A stretch of 64,000 nt of DNA from Mycolicibacterium neoaurum VKM Ac-1815D (GTDB lineage Bacteria; Actinomycetota; Actinomycetes; Mycobacteriales; Mycobacteriaceae), in assembly GCF_000317305.3 (NCBI RefSeq), contig NC_023036.2:4774001-4838000 (forward strand), in the 5' to 3' direction. Below the pieces are notes generated by a model that searched no databases, was not told the DNA's origin, and was given only the letters and a program-made list of their open reading frames with translations. Positions 56,761 through 64,000 of this stretch are shown here, in pieces. Each line of letters starts with the position of its first letter. The stretch's first letter is position 1. A program made the position numbers and the translations under genes.

Positions 56761-57677
56761 CCCCGACCCGACTGGCCGCCGGCGATGTCAATGCCGTCGG
56801 CCGCATGCTCGGCGTGCTCGCCGACGAGTGGACGCTGTTGATCGTGCAGCAGTCGCTGCTTGGGGCCACCCGGTACGCCGAATTCGCCGCGCGCCTGCCC
56901 ATCTCACATTCGGTGCTGAGCCGGCGCCTGGCGGCGATGGCCACCGATGATCTGCTCAAACGTGTTCGGTATAAGGACAACCCGCCTCGCTTCGAGTACG
57001 CCGCCACCGAACGCGCGCAGAGCCTGTGGCCGGTGCTGACCAGCATCTGGCACTGGGAACGAACCTGGGTGCCCGACCATCCCGAGCCGTTGCCCGCGAT
57101 TCGGCACACGGTGTGCGGTGCGGCCTGCTCGCCGGCGCTGACGTGCCGCACCTGCCGGCAGCGCGTCACGACCGGCGACCTCACCGCGCACTGGGGACCC
57201 AGCGGATCATGGGCACGCTCGATACCCGAGGTCGCCACCCGGCGCCGGTCCCACCGCGACCGCGCCGACGGAGCCTCGGACCTGTTCCCGCACACGATGA
57301 GCATCCTCGGCAACCGGTGGGCGTTCGCCATCATGGTGGCCGCCTTCGTCGGGACCACCCGATTCTCCGAGTTCGCCGGGCAACTCGGCGCTCCCCCGGG
57401 TTCGCTGGCCGATCGGCTGCAGATCCTGGTGAGCAATGGCGTGCTCGACGGTGACTACCGGCTGACACCGAAGGGGGACGCCGTCCTGCCGATCATCGTC
57501 ACCGCGCTCGACTGGGCGCAGCGGTGGTTCGTCGCCGTCGAGGGCCCGGCGGTGAATGTGACCCACATCGGCTGCGGCGCAGCCTTTGTCGCAATGTTGA
57601 CATGTGACCGATGCAACGTCACTCTGCGCGGAAATGACATCGAAAGAGGGTTGGCACTCGACGCACTCGAGTGCTAA
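56757..57677 (+). CDS. Tandem-domain HxlR-family winged-helix regulator
   Basis: The product is 306 residues with two HxlR modules. Module 1 (about 8-105) reads MLGVLADEWTLLIVQQSLLGATRYAEFAARLPISHSVLSRRLAAMATDDLLKRV. Module 2 (about 185-290) reads TMSILGNRWAFAIMVAAFVGTTRFSEFAGQLGAPPGSLADRLQILVSNGVLD. After each module a Cys cluster occurs (CGAACSPALTCRTC near 120 and CGAAFVAMLTCDRC near 282), possibly binding a metal. Most HxlR proteins have one module and dimerise; this one mimics a covalent dimer. GTG 56757 overlaps the oxygenase stop. Its last nine codons coincide with a CIRCE element that controls the next gene. Confidence 0.87.
   Translation: MTPTRLAAGDVNAVGRMLGVLADEWTLLIVQQSLLGATRYAEFAARLPISHSVLSRRLAAMATDDLLKRVRYKDNPPRFEYAATERAQSLWPVLTSIWHWERTWVPDHPEPLPAIRHTVCGAACSPALTCRTCRQRVTTGDLTAHWGPSGSWARSIPEVATRRRSHRDRADGASDLFPHTMSILGNRWAFAIMVAAFVGTTRFSEFAGQLGAPPGSLADRLQILVSNGVLDGDYRLTPKGDAVLPIIVTALDWAQRWFVAVEGPAVNVTHIGCGAAFVAMLTCDRCNVTLRGNDIERGLALDALEC
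57651..57677. promoter_or_regulatory. CIRCE element (HrcA operator) ahead of hsp20
   Basis: TTGGCACTC, nine bases, GAGTGCTAA: one mismatch to the CIRCE consensus (TTAGCACTC-N9-GAGTGCTAA). It ends exactly at the stop codon of the HxlR gene and lies 71 bases before the hsp20 start, so heat-shock control by HrcA is expected. Confidence 0.88.
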
Positions 57678-57748
57678 ATTCGGTGGTGCACAGTGATTGG
57701 CTGCCCGCCAGGGTGGTGGGCTCTTGATCGACGAGGAGGTGGATTGCT

Positions 57749-58195
57749 GTGCTCCGTTTCGATCCGTTCAGTGACCTTGATTCCATGACCCGCAACCTGC
57801 TGACCGGTCAGACCGGCTCGGCGCGCACGCCGAGGTTCATGCCGATGGACCTGTGCAAGATCGACGATCACTACGTCCTCACCGCCGACCTGCCCGGCAT
57901 CGATCCCGGATCGGTGGACATCAGCGTGGACAACGGCACGCTCACGATCTCCGCCCACCGCACGGCCCGCTCCGAGGACTCGGTGCAATGGTTCGCCAAC
58001 GAGCGCTTCTTCGGCAGCTACCGCAGGCAGCTCTCGCTCGGCGAAGGCATTGACACCGCGGCCATTTCGGCGACCTACGAGAACGGGGTGCTCACCCTGA
58101 CCATCCCGCTGGCCGAACGCGCGAAGCCGCGCCGGATCGAGATCGCACACAACACCCAGAAATCCGTCGAGGCACCGACCGTCGACGCCGATTAG
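57749..58195 (+). CDS. Hsp20/alpha-crystallin small heat-shock protein
   Basis: The product is 148 residues. The alpha-crystallin domain (about 32-130) has MDLCKIDDHYVLTADLPGIDPGSVDISVDNGTLTISAHR and the closing ATYENGVLTLTIPLAE (the A-x-x-x-n-GVL motif). It is an ATP-independent holdase that forms oligomers in the cytoplasm. GTG 57749 follows GAGGAGG with 8-9 bases spacing. A CIRCE element upstream indicates HrcA repression. The stop overlaps the convergent GNAT stop by four bases. Confidence 0.93.
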   Translation: MLRFDPFSDLDSMTRNLLTGQTGSARTPRFMPMDLCKIDDHYVLTADLPGIDPGSVDISVDNGTLTISAHRTARSEDSVQWFANERFFGSYRRQLSLGEGIDTAAISATYENGVLTLTIPLAERAKPRRIEIAHNTQKSVEAPTVDAD

Positions 58196-58773
58196 TTCGC
58201 GGCGGTGCGGTCCAATCGGTGGTTCAGATTGGACCGCACCGCCGGCCACTCGATATCCAAGATCGAGTAGACCACGGTGTCCCGGCGCGATCCGTCGGGC
58301 AGAAGCTGGTGGCTGCGCAGCACACCATCGAGCTTGGCGCCGAGGCGTTCGATTGCCGCGCGGCTGTCGGCATTCATGAAGTGCGTGCGGAATTCCACTG
58401 CCATACAACCGAGCTCGTCGAATGCGTGGGACAGCAACAACAACTTGGTCTCGGTGTTCACCCCGGTGCGCCGCGCGGCGGCCGTGTACCAGGTGGCACC
58501 GATCTCCAACCTGCGGTTGGGTTCGTCGATGTTGAGGTAGCTCGTCGACCCCACCAGCGTGCCGTCCAGCCGTCGCACCACGAACGTGCTGCCCCGCGCA
58601 TCGGCCAGTCTGGTCTGCACCCAGTCCCTGGCCGTCTGCGGTGACGGCGCAGAGGTGAACCAGAGGTCACCGGCATCGGCGACGGCCGCGATCTCGTCGG
58701 CGTGTTCGGAGCCCAGCGGCTCCACGACCACCCAACGGGTTCCGGTCAGCACCACCGGCGCCCGGAAACTCAT
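58192..58773 (-). CDS. GNAT N-acetyltransferase (RimJ/RimL-like)
   Basis: The product is 193 residues. The fold is visible from VLTGTRWVVVEPLGSEHADEI through TFVVRRLDGTLVGSTSYLNIDEPNRRLEIGATWYTAAARRTGVNTETKLLLLSHAFDELGCMAVEF and THFMNADSRAAIERLGAKLDGVLRSH. The acetyl-CoA loop RRTGVNTE replaces the usual Q/RxxGxG/A with a weaker form, as in many RimJ relatives. The acceptor is unknown. ATG 58773 was chosen because the upstream open frame is Gly/Arg-rich shadow of the membrane gene; the start overlaps that gene's stop (ATGA). Confidence 0.85.
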   Translation of the reverse strand: MSFRAPVVLTGTRWVVVEPLGSEHADEIAAVADAGDLWFTSAPSPQTARDWVQTRLADARGSTFVVRRLDGTLVGSTSYLNIDEPNRRLEIGATWYTAAARRTGVNTETKLLLLSHAFDELGCMAVEFRTHFMNADSRAAIERLGAKLDGVLRSHQLLPDGSRRDTVVYSILDIEWPAVRSNLNHRLDRTAAN

Positions 58774-59189
58774 GCGCCCGCCCGTCCCCAGGCCACCACC
58801 ATGGCCGCCACCGAGAGCAACACCGACACCACGGTGACACCGGCCGCCAGGTACATGCCGTAGCCGACCGCCACCGGATCCTGGACGTACAGGCGGAAGT
58901 ACCAGGCGATCAACGCGCCGATGATCATCGAAACCGACAGCGCCGCAGCAGAAGCCCACCGCGCGGACAGTCCCCGGGCCGCCATCGCCGCCGCGACCAT
59001 CAGCAGCGCCGAGAGCAGCAGGATCAGCTGGCCCACCCCGAAACCCGGCGGCGGCACGTCGATGCTGCCGACCTTGCCGCCGATCGCGTTGGCCCGCCCC
59101 GCTGCTGTGGTCAACCACGGCAGCCAGGCGCTCACCGCGAGCGCCAGCGCACAGAACGCGACCAGCCAGCCGGGACGCAATCGAGCCAT
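58770..59189 (-). CDS. Small integral membrane protein (Rv0912-like)
   Basis: The product is 139 residues. It has four predicted membrane helices (about 8-28, 52-72, 80-98 and 112-135) and a polar loop after helix 1 (TTAAGRANAIGGKVGSIDVPPPG). The position between the carotenoid-oxygenase neighbourhood and the VOC protein matches Rv0912 in M. tuberculosis. No function can be assigned. Start ATG 59189. The stop is coupled to the GNAT gene by a four-base overlap. Confidence 0.75.
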   Translation of the reverse strand: MARLRPGWLVAFCALALAVSAWLPWLTTAAGRANAIGGKVGSIDVPPPGFGVGQLILLLSALLMVAAAMAARGLSARWASAAALSVSMIIGALIAWYFRLYVQDPVAVGYGMYLAAGVTVVSVLLSVAAMVVAWGRAGA

Positions 59190-59231
59190 GCGCCACAGAT
59201 TATCGGGTGGGTCTGCGTAGGGTGAACTGCC

Positions 59232-59687
59232 ATGACGGAACTGCCCGACTGGGCCCGCGAGCTCGACCTCTCCCCGCACCCCGAGGGTGGGTGGTTCCGC
59301 GAAACCTGGCGCAGTGACCTCACCATTCCACAGTCGGCGCTGCCTCAGGACTACTCCGGGCCCCGCCGGGCCGGTACCGCGATCCTGTTCCTCCTGATGC
59401 CCGGCCAGCAGTCCGCGTGGCACACCGTGCGCAGTGCCGAACTGTGGCTGTACCACCGCGGCAGCCCGTTGGTGCTGGAGGTGGGCCGTGAGCAGCACGA
59501 CGCCGACAGCGTGGTGCTGGGGCCCGATATCGCCGCCGGTGAGCAGCCGCAGTTCGTGGTGCCACCCGGATACTGGCAACGAGCAACCCCTCGCGACCAG
59601 GCGCCGACCCTGGTCAGCTGCGTGGTGGTCCCCGGTTTCGACTTCGCCGATTTCGCGCTCAGTGCGGGGGCAGCGACGACAGATTGA
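59232..59687 (+). CDS. Cupin-fold DUF985 protein
   Basis: The product is 151 residues. LDLSPHPEGGWFRETWRS at the start, ILFLLMPGQQSAWHTVRSAELWLYHRGSPLVLEV in the middle and FVVPPGYWQRATP near the end are the DUF985 cupin signature, with conserved His and Glu as likely metal ligands. Relatives are mostly uncharacterised. The 3' end overlaps the convergent VOC gene by 29 bases. Confidence 0.85.
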   Translation: MTELPDWARELDLSPHPEGGWFRETWRSDLTIPQSALPQDYSGPRRAGTAILFLLMPGQQSAWHTVRSAELWLYHRGSPLVLEVGREQHDADSVVLGPDIAAGEQPQFVVPPGYWQRATPRDQAPTLVSCVVVPGFDFADFALSAGAATTD

Positions 59688-60429
59688 ACCCGGCCCCGGT
59701 CGGGTCGGCGACCGAGGCCAGCCGGCCATACGGGGTGTCCTCCGCGGCGCGGACGACCGCGCCGCCGTGATCGACGATCAGCTCGATCGTCTTGTCGACA
59801 TCATCGGCACCGAGGAAGAAGTACCAGCTCGACGGTTCGTCGGCCGCCATGAACGCTGCGCCGTCCATCACGCCGATGCGCGGCTCACCGCCGAAGGTCA
59901 CCGTGCTGTAGCGGAATTCGTCGCTGTCGGCCTCCACCTGGGTCTGCCACCCGAACACCGTGCGGTAGAAGTCCACGGTCTCCGCGAGATCCCGCGTCGT
60001 CACCTGATGCCATACCGGGGCGCCCGCGACACCGGTCGCCTCGAAACCCAGGTGCCCGGTCGGCTGCCAGAGCCCGACCATCCCGCCGGTCACATCGGAG
60101 ATGACCGCCATCCGGCCCTTGTCCGGGATGTCCATGGCTCCCCCGCAGCTGAACCCACCGGCACCTGTCACCGCCCGCAGCGTGGCGTCGACATCGGCGG
60201 TGTGCAGATAGGTGGTCCAACCATCGGGCATATCCCACGTCGGGTCGTTGGGCATCAGCCCGGCAACCTGGACACCGTCGACGTACGCGCTGACATAGCC
60301 ACCGTATTCGGGTCCGGCGGACTCGAAGGTCCAGCCGAACACCGCACTGTAGAAGCGTTGCGCGCCGTCGATATCGGAGGTCGACAGATCGATCCAGCAG
60401 GGGGCACCGAGCGGGTGTGAATTGGTCAT
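59659..60429 (-). CDS. Two-domain VOC/glyoxalase-fold protein (Rv0911-like)
   Basis: The product is 256 residues with two tandem vicinal-oxygen-chelate modules. The first starts PCWIDLSTSDIDGAQRFYSAVFGWTFE and the second VWHQVTTRDLAETVDFYRTVFGWQTQVE; each ends in a GRMAVISDVTGGMVGLWQP or GRLASVADPTGAGFNLSSLP strand. Metal-ligand residues are incomplete, so it may bind ligands rather than catalyse. The size and place beside the toxin-antitoxin and ctpE genes match Rv0911. ATG 60429 is the start; an in-frame ATG two residues upstream (60435) is possible. Confidence 0.83.
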   Translation of the reverse strand: MTNSHPLGAPCWIDLSTSDIDGAQRFYSAVFGWTFESAGPEYGGYVSAYVDGVQVAGLMPNDPTWDMPDGWTTYLHTADVDATLRAVTGAGGFSCGGAMDIPDKGRMAVISDVTGGMVGLWQPTGHLGFEATGVAGAPVWHQVTTRDLAETVDFYRTVFGWQTQVEADSDEFRYSTVTFGGEPRIGVMDGAAFMAADEPSSWYFFLGADDVDKTIELIVDHGGAVVRAAEDTPYGRLASVADPTGAGFNLSSLPPH

Positions 60430-60484
60430 GCCCATACCGACCCGGCCCGGCACCGAAACTCATCGCCCGACTGCAGACCCCGGC

Positions 60485-60542
60485 CGAGAGTGACGCTGTG
60501 GTCGCCCGCGGACTCGCCGCGGCAACCACAGCGTCACTCTCG
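60485..60542 (-). terminator. Long hairpin after the toxin-like gene
   Basis: A perfect 18-bp inverted repeat (CGAGAGTGACGCTGTGGT, 60485-60502, with 60525-60542) has a smaller inner CGCGG/CCGCG stem. It lies 9 bases beyond the toxin-like stop and has no T-run. It should terminate transcription from the ctpE side, and may be a copy of a dispersed hairpin. Confidence 0.7.
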
Positions 60543-60550
60543 CGGCGAAG

Positions 60551-60982
60551 CTAGGAGTAGACCTTCTTGAACTGCTCCAGCGAATGCTTGATATCGCTCT
60601 TGAGCGCACCGGCCACGATCATGCCGATGGGCCCGAACAGCGCGGGTCCACCCAGATGGATGTCCAGCTGCACCGAGGCGCCGTCGGCGACGGGCTTCAC
60701 CCGCGCGATGAGCTTGATCTTGACCCCGCCGACACCATCGCCGTTGAGCGTCATCGACTCCGGCGGCTTGTAGTTCACGATGGTCCAGTCGACCCGGTTG
60801 TTCATCCCCTTGACCTCGACGATGGACGAGATCTTGGTGCCCTTGTCCAGTGTCTCGGGCAGCTTCGAGCGCCACACGCGGTGGATCGTCAGCCACTCGT
60901 CGAATCGGGACAGGTCCGATGCCGCTTCCCAGGCCTGTTCCGGAGACAGCGGAACGTCGATGGAGACCGACAGCTTCGCCAT
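60551..60982 (-). CDS. SRPBCC-fold protein, Rv0910-like toxin
   Basis: The product is 143 residues. The START/SRPBCC fold is visible: KLSVSIDVPLSPEQAWEAASDLSRFDEWLTIHRVWRS, then ISSIVEVKGMNNRVDWTIVNYKPPESMTLNG and a long C-terminal helix GMIVAGALKSDIKHSLEQFKKV. Length, fold and gene order match Rv0910, reported as the toxin of the Rv0909-Rv0910 pair. It starts at the base following the antitoxin stop. Confidence 0.85.
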   Translation of the reverse strand: MAKLSVSIDVPLSPEQAWEAASDLSRFDEWLTIHRVWRSKLPETLDKGTKISSIVEVKGMNNRVDWTIVNYKPPESMTLNGDGVGGVKIKLIARVKPVADGASVQLDIHLGGPALFGPIGMIVAGALKSDIKHSLEQFKKVYS

Positions 60983-61237
60983 CTACGGCGCCGCCGGCGG
61001 CGGTGGCGAACCGGCCGGCGGCTGACCGGACTGCTGATTGGGCGGCACCTGGGGCGGTTGCTCGGCACCGGTCTGTTCGCGGGCGGCCTTCTTCGCCGCC
61101 TCCTGCACCTTGTCGACATGCTGGGCGTACTTGCCCTGGGTCTTCTTGTCGACCAGGTCACCGGCCTTCTCGATCACGGTGTCGACCTTGTCGGTGTTCT
61201 TCGCCACCAGGCCTTTGATCTTGTCCAAGAAACTCAT
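60983..61237 (-). CDS. Rv0909-like antitoxin
   Basis: The product is 84 residues. The first 50 residues, FLDKIKGLVAKNTDKVDTVIEKAGDLVDKKTQGKYAQHVDKVQEAAKK, are a charged helix typical of the Rv0909 (MT0933-like) antitoxin family. The last 25 residues are Pro/Gln/Gly-rich and longer than I recall for Rv0909. It lies between ctpE and the toxin-like gene in the same direction, 9 bases after the ctpE stop, so all three are probably co-transcribed. Confidence 0.85.
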   Translation of the reverse strand: MSFLDKIKGLVAKNTDKVDTVIEKAGDLVDKKTQGKYAQHVDKVQEAAKKAAREQTGAEQPPQVPPNQQSGQPPAGSPPPPAAP

Positions 61238-61246
61238 GCCTCAACC

Positions 61247-63619
61247 CTAGCGCCACAGCTTCCGTGGTTCACCGGACAATTTGCCCTCCACCCACCAGGC
61301 GATCTCGACCAGCGCCGCCCCGACGGCGCCGATCAGCAGACCCATCGAGGTCAGCTGGAGGTTCGACGGGTCGAGGAGGAAGGTCCGCTGGGCCAGTGGC
61401 AGCGCGAAGATCACCACATAGGCCAACCCGGACGCCGCCACCAGCGCGACCCGCCACCATTCGTAGGGCCGCGCGACGACGGCCAACACCCACACCGAGG
61501 CGACGAGCAGGGTGATCAGGGCGGTCGTCGACGCCTGGGTCTGCTGCTCGGCCGTGGCACCACGCCCCTCGTAGGCGAGCAGATACGACACGAACGTGCT
61601 GACCCCGACGATGACACCGGCCGGCAGCGCCGAGGTCATCACCCGGCGCACGAACCCCGGATTGGCCCGCTCATGATTGGGCGCCAGCGACAGGATGAAG
61701 GCCGGGATCCCGATGGTGAACCAGGCGGCGATGGTGACGTGGATCGGCTGGAACGGATAGGGCAGTGGATCGGTGCCGAACAGTGCGGAGGTCAGGCCGC
61801 CGATACCGACCAGCGCGGCAAGCAGCACCGAGTACACGGTCTTGGTGAGGAACAGGTTGGAAACCCGCTCGATATTTCCGATCACCCTGCGTCCCTCGGC
61901 CACCACATAGGGCAGCGTGGCGAACTTGTTGTCCAGCAACACGATCTGGGCCACCGCACGCGAGGCCGAGCTGCCCGAGCCCATCGCCACACCGATATCG
62001 GCGTCCTTGAGTGCCAGCACGTCGTTGACGCCGTCACCGGTCATCGCCACGGTGTGCCCGCGGGACTGCAGTGCGTGCACCATGGCCCGCTTCTGGTCGG
62101 GGCGAACCCGCCCGAAGGTGGTGTACCGATCCAGCGCGTCGGCCATCTCCTCGGTCTGCTCGGGTAATCGCCGGGCGTCCAGCGTCTCACCGTGCAGGCC
62201 CAGTGTGCCGGCGACGGCGCCGACCGACTTGGCGTTGTCCCCGGAGATCACCTTCACCGTGACCCGCTGCGAGGCAAAATATTCGAGGGTGTCCTTGGCG
62301 TCGGGACGCACCCGCTGTTCCAGGATCACCAGCGCGACGGGGGTGACGGTGCCGGGTGCCGCCGGGGCGTCGACCGCGGTGTCGCACGACCCGAGCAGCA
62401 GCACCCGCAGCCCCTGCGAACCGATGCGCTCGGCCTCGGCGGCCTCCGGGGATTCCGGGTCGAGCAGGACGTCGGGGGCGCCGATCACCCAGTTACCGTG
62501 CTCCCCATAAGAACTACCGCTCCATTTGGTGGCGGATTTGAAGGGGGCGGTGGCGGTGGCGGTCCAGCCGGGCGGATCGGCGTAGGCCTCGGCGATGGCC
62601 GCCATGCTGGCGTTGGGTCTGGTGTCGTCGGCGGCCAGCTGGGCCAGCACCGCGGCCGCCTCGGATTCGCCGAAAGACTCCAGATCGCTGACCCGCATCC
62701 CGTTCTCGGTCAGGGTGCCGGTCTTGTCCGCACACACCACGTCCACACGGGCCAATCCTTCGATGGCGGGCAGTTCCTGCACCAGGCACTGCCGCCGGCC
62801 CAGCCGCACCACGCCCACGGCGAACGCGATCGAGGTCATCAACACCAGGCCCTCCGGGACCATCGGCACCAGCGCCCCGACCATCCGCAGCACCGATTCC
62901 CGCCATCCCGCGTCGGTGGTGAACAGCTGGGTGTAGATGATCAACGCACCGGCGGGCACCAGCAGGTAGGTGATGAACTGCAGGATCTTGTTGATACCGC
63001 TGCGCAGTTCGGATTTCACCAGGGTGAACTTGCTGGCCTCCTCGGCCAACTGCGCGGCATAGGCCTCGCGGCCCACCTTGGTGGCGCGGTAGGCACCCGT
63101 TCCCGCGACGACAAAGCTGCCCGACATCACCTTGTCACCGCGATCCTTGGGCATCGGATCGGCCTCACCGGTCAGCAGCGACTCGTCGACCTCAAGGTTG
63201 TTCTCCTCCAACACCTCTCCGTCGACGGTGATCTGGTCCCCTGGACCGACCTCGATGATGTCGTCGAGAACGACCTCACTCGGGGCCACGGCCCGGGTAC
63301 CGGACTGCCTGCGCACCACCGGTTTGGCCTGCCCGACGATGGCCAGCTTGTCCAGGGTCTGCTTGGCCCGCAGCTCCTGGATGATGCCGATGGCACTGTT
63401 GGCCACGATGAGCAGTCCGAACAGCCCGTTGATCAGCGACCCGGTGGCCACCACGATGGCGAACAGCACGCCGAGGATGGCGTTGATGCGGGTGAACACG
63501 TTGGCGCGCACGATCTCCGAAACGCTGCGCGCGGCCCGGGTCGGGACGTCGTTGGTCTTTCCGTCGGTAACCCGCTGGGCGACCTCGGCATCGGACAGAC
63601 CGGTGATCATCGCTGTCAC
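61247..63619 (-). CDS. ctpE: P-type cation-transporting ATPase CtpE
   Basis: The product is 790 residues. Visible motifs are the actuator TGEADP, the phosphorylation site CADKTGTLTENG, the hinge GDGVNDVLALKDADIGVAMGSGSSASR, and about ten membrane helices, with VPEGLVLMTS in helix M4. There is no N-terminal heavy-metal domain. Neighbours match Rv0908 (ctpE) in M. tuberculosis, reported to take up calcium and support envelope integrity. GTG 63619 follows GGAG; ATG 63610 is an alternative. It is co-directional with the antitoxin-toxin pair. Confidence 0.92.
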   Translation of the reverse strand: MTAMITGLSDAEVAQRVTDGKTNDVPTRAARSVSEIVRANVFTRINAILGVLFAIVVATGSLINGLFGLLIVANSAIGIIQELRAKQTLDKLAIVGQAKPVVRRQSGTRAVAPSEVVLDDIIEVGPGDQITVDGEVLEENNLEVDESLLTGEADPMPKDRGDKVMSGSFVVAGTGAYRATKVGREAYAAQLAEEASKFTLVKSELRSGINKILQFITYLLVPAGALIIYTQLFTTDAGWRESVLRMVGALVPMVPEGLVLMTSIAFAVGVVRLGRRQCLVQELPAIEGLARVDVVCADKTGTLTENGMRVSDLESFGESEAAAVLAQLAADDTRPNASMAAIAEAYADPPGWTATATAPFKSATKWSGSSYGEHGNWVIGAPDVLLDPESPEAAEAERIGSQGLRVLLLGSCDTAVDAPAAPGTVTPVALVILEQRVRPDAKDTLEYFASQRVTVKVISGDNAKSVGAVAGTLGLHGETLDARRLPEQTEEMADALDRYTTFGRVRPDQKRAMVHALQSRGHTVAMTGDGVNDVLALKDADIGVAMGSGSSASRAVAQIVLLDNKFATLPYVVAEGRRVIGNIERVSNLFLTKTVYSVLLAALVGIGGLTSALFGTDPLPYPFQPIHVTIAAWFTIGIPAFILSLAPNHERANPGFVRRVMTSALPAGVIVGVSTFVSYLLAYEGRGATAEQQTQASTTALITLLVASVWVLAVVARPYEWWRVALVAASGLAYVVIFALPLAQRTFLLDPSNLQLTSMGLLIGAVGAALVEIAWWVEGKLSGEPRKLWR

Positions 63620-63647
63620 CTGTGCTCCATTCTCTTCGCGCAGGCGC

Positions 63648-64000
63648 TCATCGCAAGAACACCGCGTCGTCGTAGTACTCCAGCGTCAGCTTCGCGCCGT
63701 CGAAGGTGGCCGCAGATATCGTCCCCGGCGGTGCGTTCTCGGTGACGAAGGAGAAGGTGAACACGTCGCCGTCCCAGTGGGTCAGCTCGAAGGAATCCCC
63801 CCGCGGACCCATCCCGAGGAACAGCTTGCCGTCCCGCTCGGACACCGTCGCCGGACCCCAGAAGTCGTTGCGGTAGGTACCCACATAGCTCGAAAGCAGC
63901 TGCGCCGGAGCGGGATCGGCCGGCGGCGTCTTACCGACCAGCGATCCGACCGGGTCACTCATCGGCAGCATCCGGGCCGAGTACAGGTCATACCAGGGCT
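63648..64000 (-). CDS. Serine hydrolase (beta-lactamase-like, Rv0907-like), C-terminal part
   Basis: The gene runs off the window's right edge; 117 codons are visible and open to base 64000. The segment YVGTYRNDFWGPATVSERDGKLFLGMGP and FTFSFVTENAPPGTISAATFDG resembles the DUF3471-type C-terminal domain of class-C-like serine hydrolases. The catalytic domain lies outside. The position beside ctpE matches Rv0907. It stops 28 bases before the ctpE start, so it may lead that operon. Confidence 0.7.
   Translation of the reverse strand, partial: PWYDLYSARMLPMSDPVGSLVGKTPPADPAPAQLLSSYVGTYRNDFWGPATVSERDGKLFLGMGPRGDSFELTHWDGDVFTFSFVTENAPPGTISAATFDGAKLTLEYYDDAVFLR

Noticed and set aside
1..64000. CRISPR arrays, rRNA genes, prophage
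   Set aside because: No regularly spaced repeats, no rRNA sequence and no phage structural genes were seen. The only mobile DNA recognised is the IS at 9708-11075.

Overview
The window is high-GC actinobacterial DNA and almost certainly comes from a fast-growing Mycobacterium (Mycolicibacterium). The evidence is a sigK-rskA pair behind a flavin oxidoreductase with a SigK-type promoter, a block matching the M. tuberculosis Rv0907-Rv0914c neighbourhood (serine hydrolase, ctpE, antitoxin, toxin, glyoxalase, membrane protein, carotenoid oxygenase, thiolase), IdeR-type iron boxes, and several luciferase-like (LLM, probably F420-dependent) enzymes. All family names and synteny statements come from reading the sequence and from memory; nothing was searched.

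Layout. 1-5.5 kb: end of an SDR gene, a dihydrodipicolinate-reductase-like enzyme, an unusual gamma-glutamylcyclotransferase/poly-gamma-glutamate-hydrolase fusion, and an amidohydrolase-amino acid permease pair. 5.5-9.5 kb: SigK operon, an LLM enzyme and a CsbD-like stress protein. 9.6-11.1 kb: tRNA-Arg(CCT) with an IS481-type element inserted at its 3' end, flanked by a 16-bp target duplication that separates the tRNA from its terminator. 11.3-36.5 kb: an iron-regulated non-ribosomal siderophore locus. 36.5-42.3 kb: small metabolic genes with a TetR regulator, a MOSC-ferredoxin reductase fusion and a cysteine hydrolase. 42.5-46.6 kb: a signalling cluster (RR-PP2C phosphatase, CHASE3-like histidine kinase, single-domain response regulator, and an anti-sigma/anti-anti-sigma pair). 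46.8-51.7 kb: a peptide ABC importer. 51.6-54 kb: an MFS pump and an Ogt-ECF sigma pair. 54-64 kb: the Rv0914c-to-Rv0907-like block in inverted order, interrupted by a tandem-HxlR regulator, a CIRCE-controlled hsp20, a GNAT acetyltransferase and a cupin.

The centrepiece is the siderophore locus. One 5159-residue NRPS reads C-A-T / C-T / C-A-MT-T / C-A-T / C-A-T with no epimerase and no thioesterase. A divergent operon encodes a free-standing A-T loading protein, an LLM monooxygenase of the MupA type, and a histidine-ammonia-lyase-like MIO enzyme. Hand-read adenylation codes give a beta-alanine-type pocket for A1 and the exact N5-hydroxyornithine code of coelichelin for A2, the domain carrying the N-methyltransferase. 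Six carrier positions, an A-less second module that could reuse beta-alanine, N-methylation on residue 4, only L-residues and release without a TE all match the remembered structure of exochelin MN of M. neoaurum (beta-hydroxy-His, beta-Ala, beta-Ala, N-methyl-hydroxy-Orn, Orn, cyclo-hydroxy-Orn). The locus is therefore proposed, as an inference, to be the exochelin MN (or close analogue) biosynthesis and transport cluster. IdeR boxes lie in both divergent promoter regions, and a siderophore-binding lipoprotein, an MFS exporter candidate and two FecCD permeases follow. An ornithine N-hydroxylase, an MbtH protein, a PPTase and the import ATPase are not in the window and must be encoded elsewhere.
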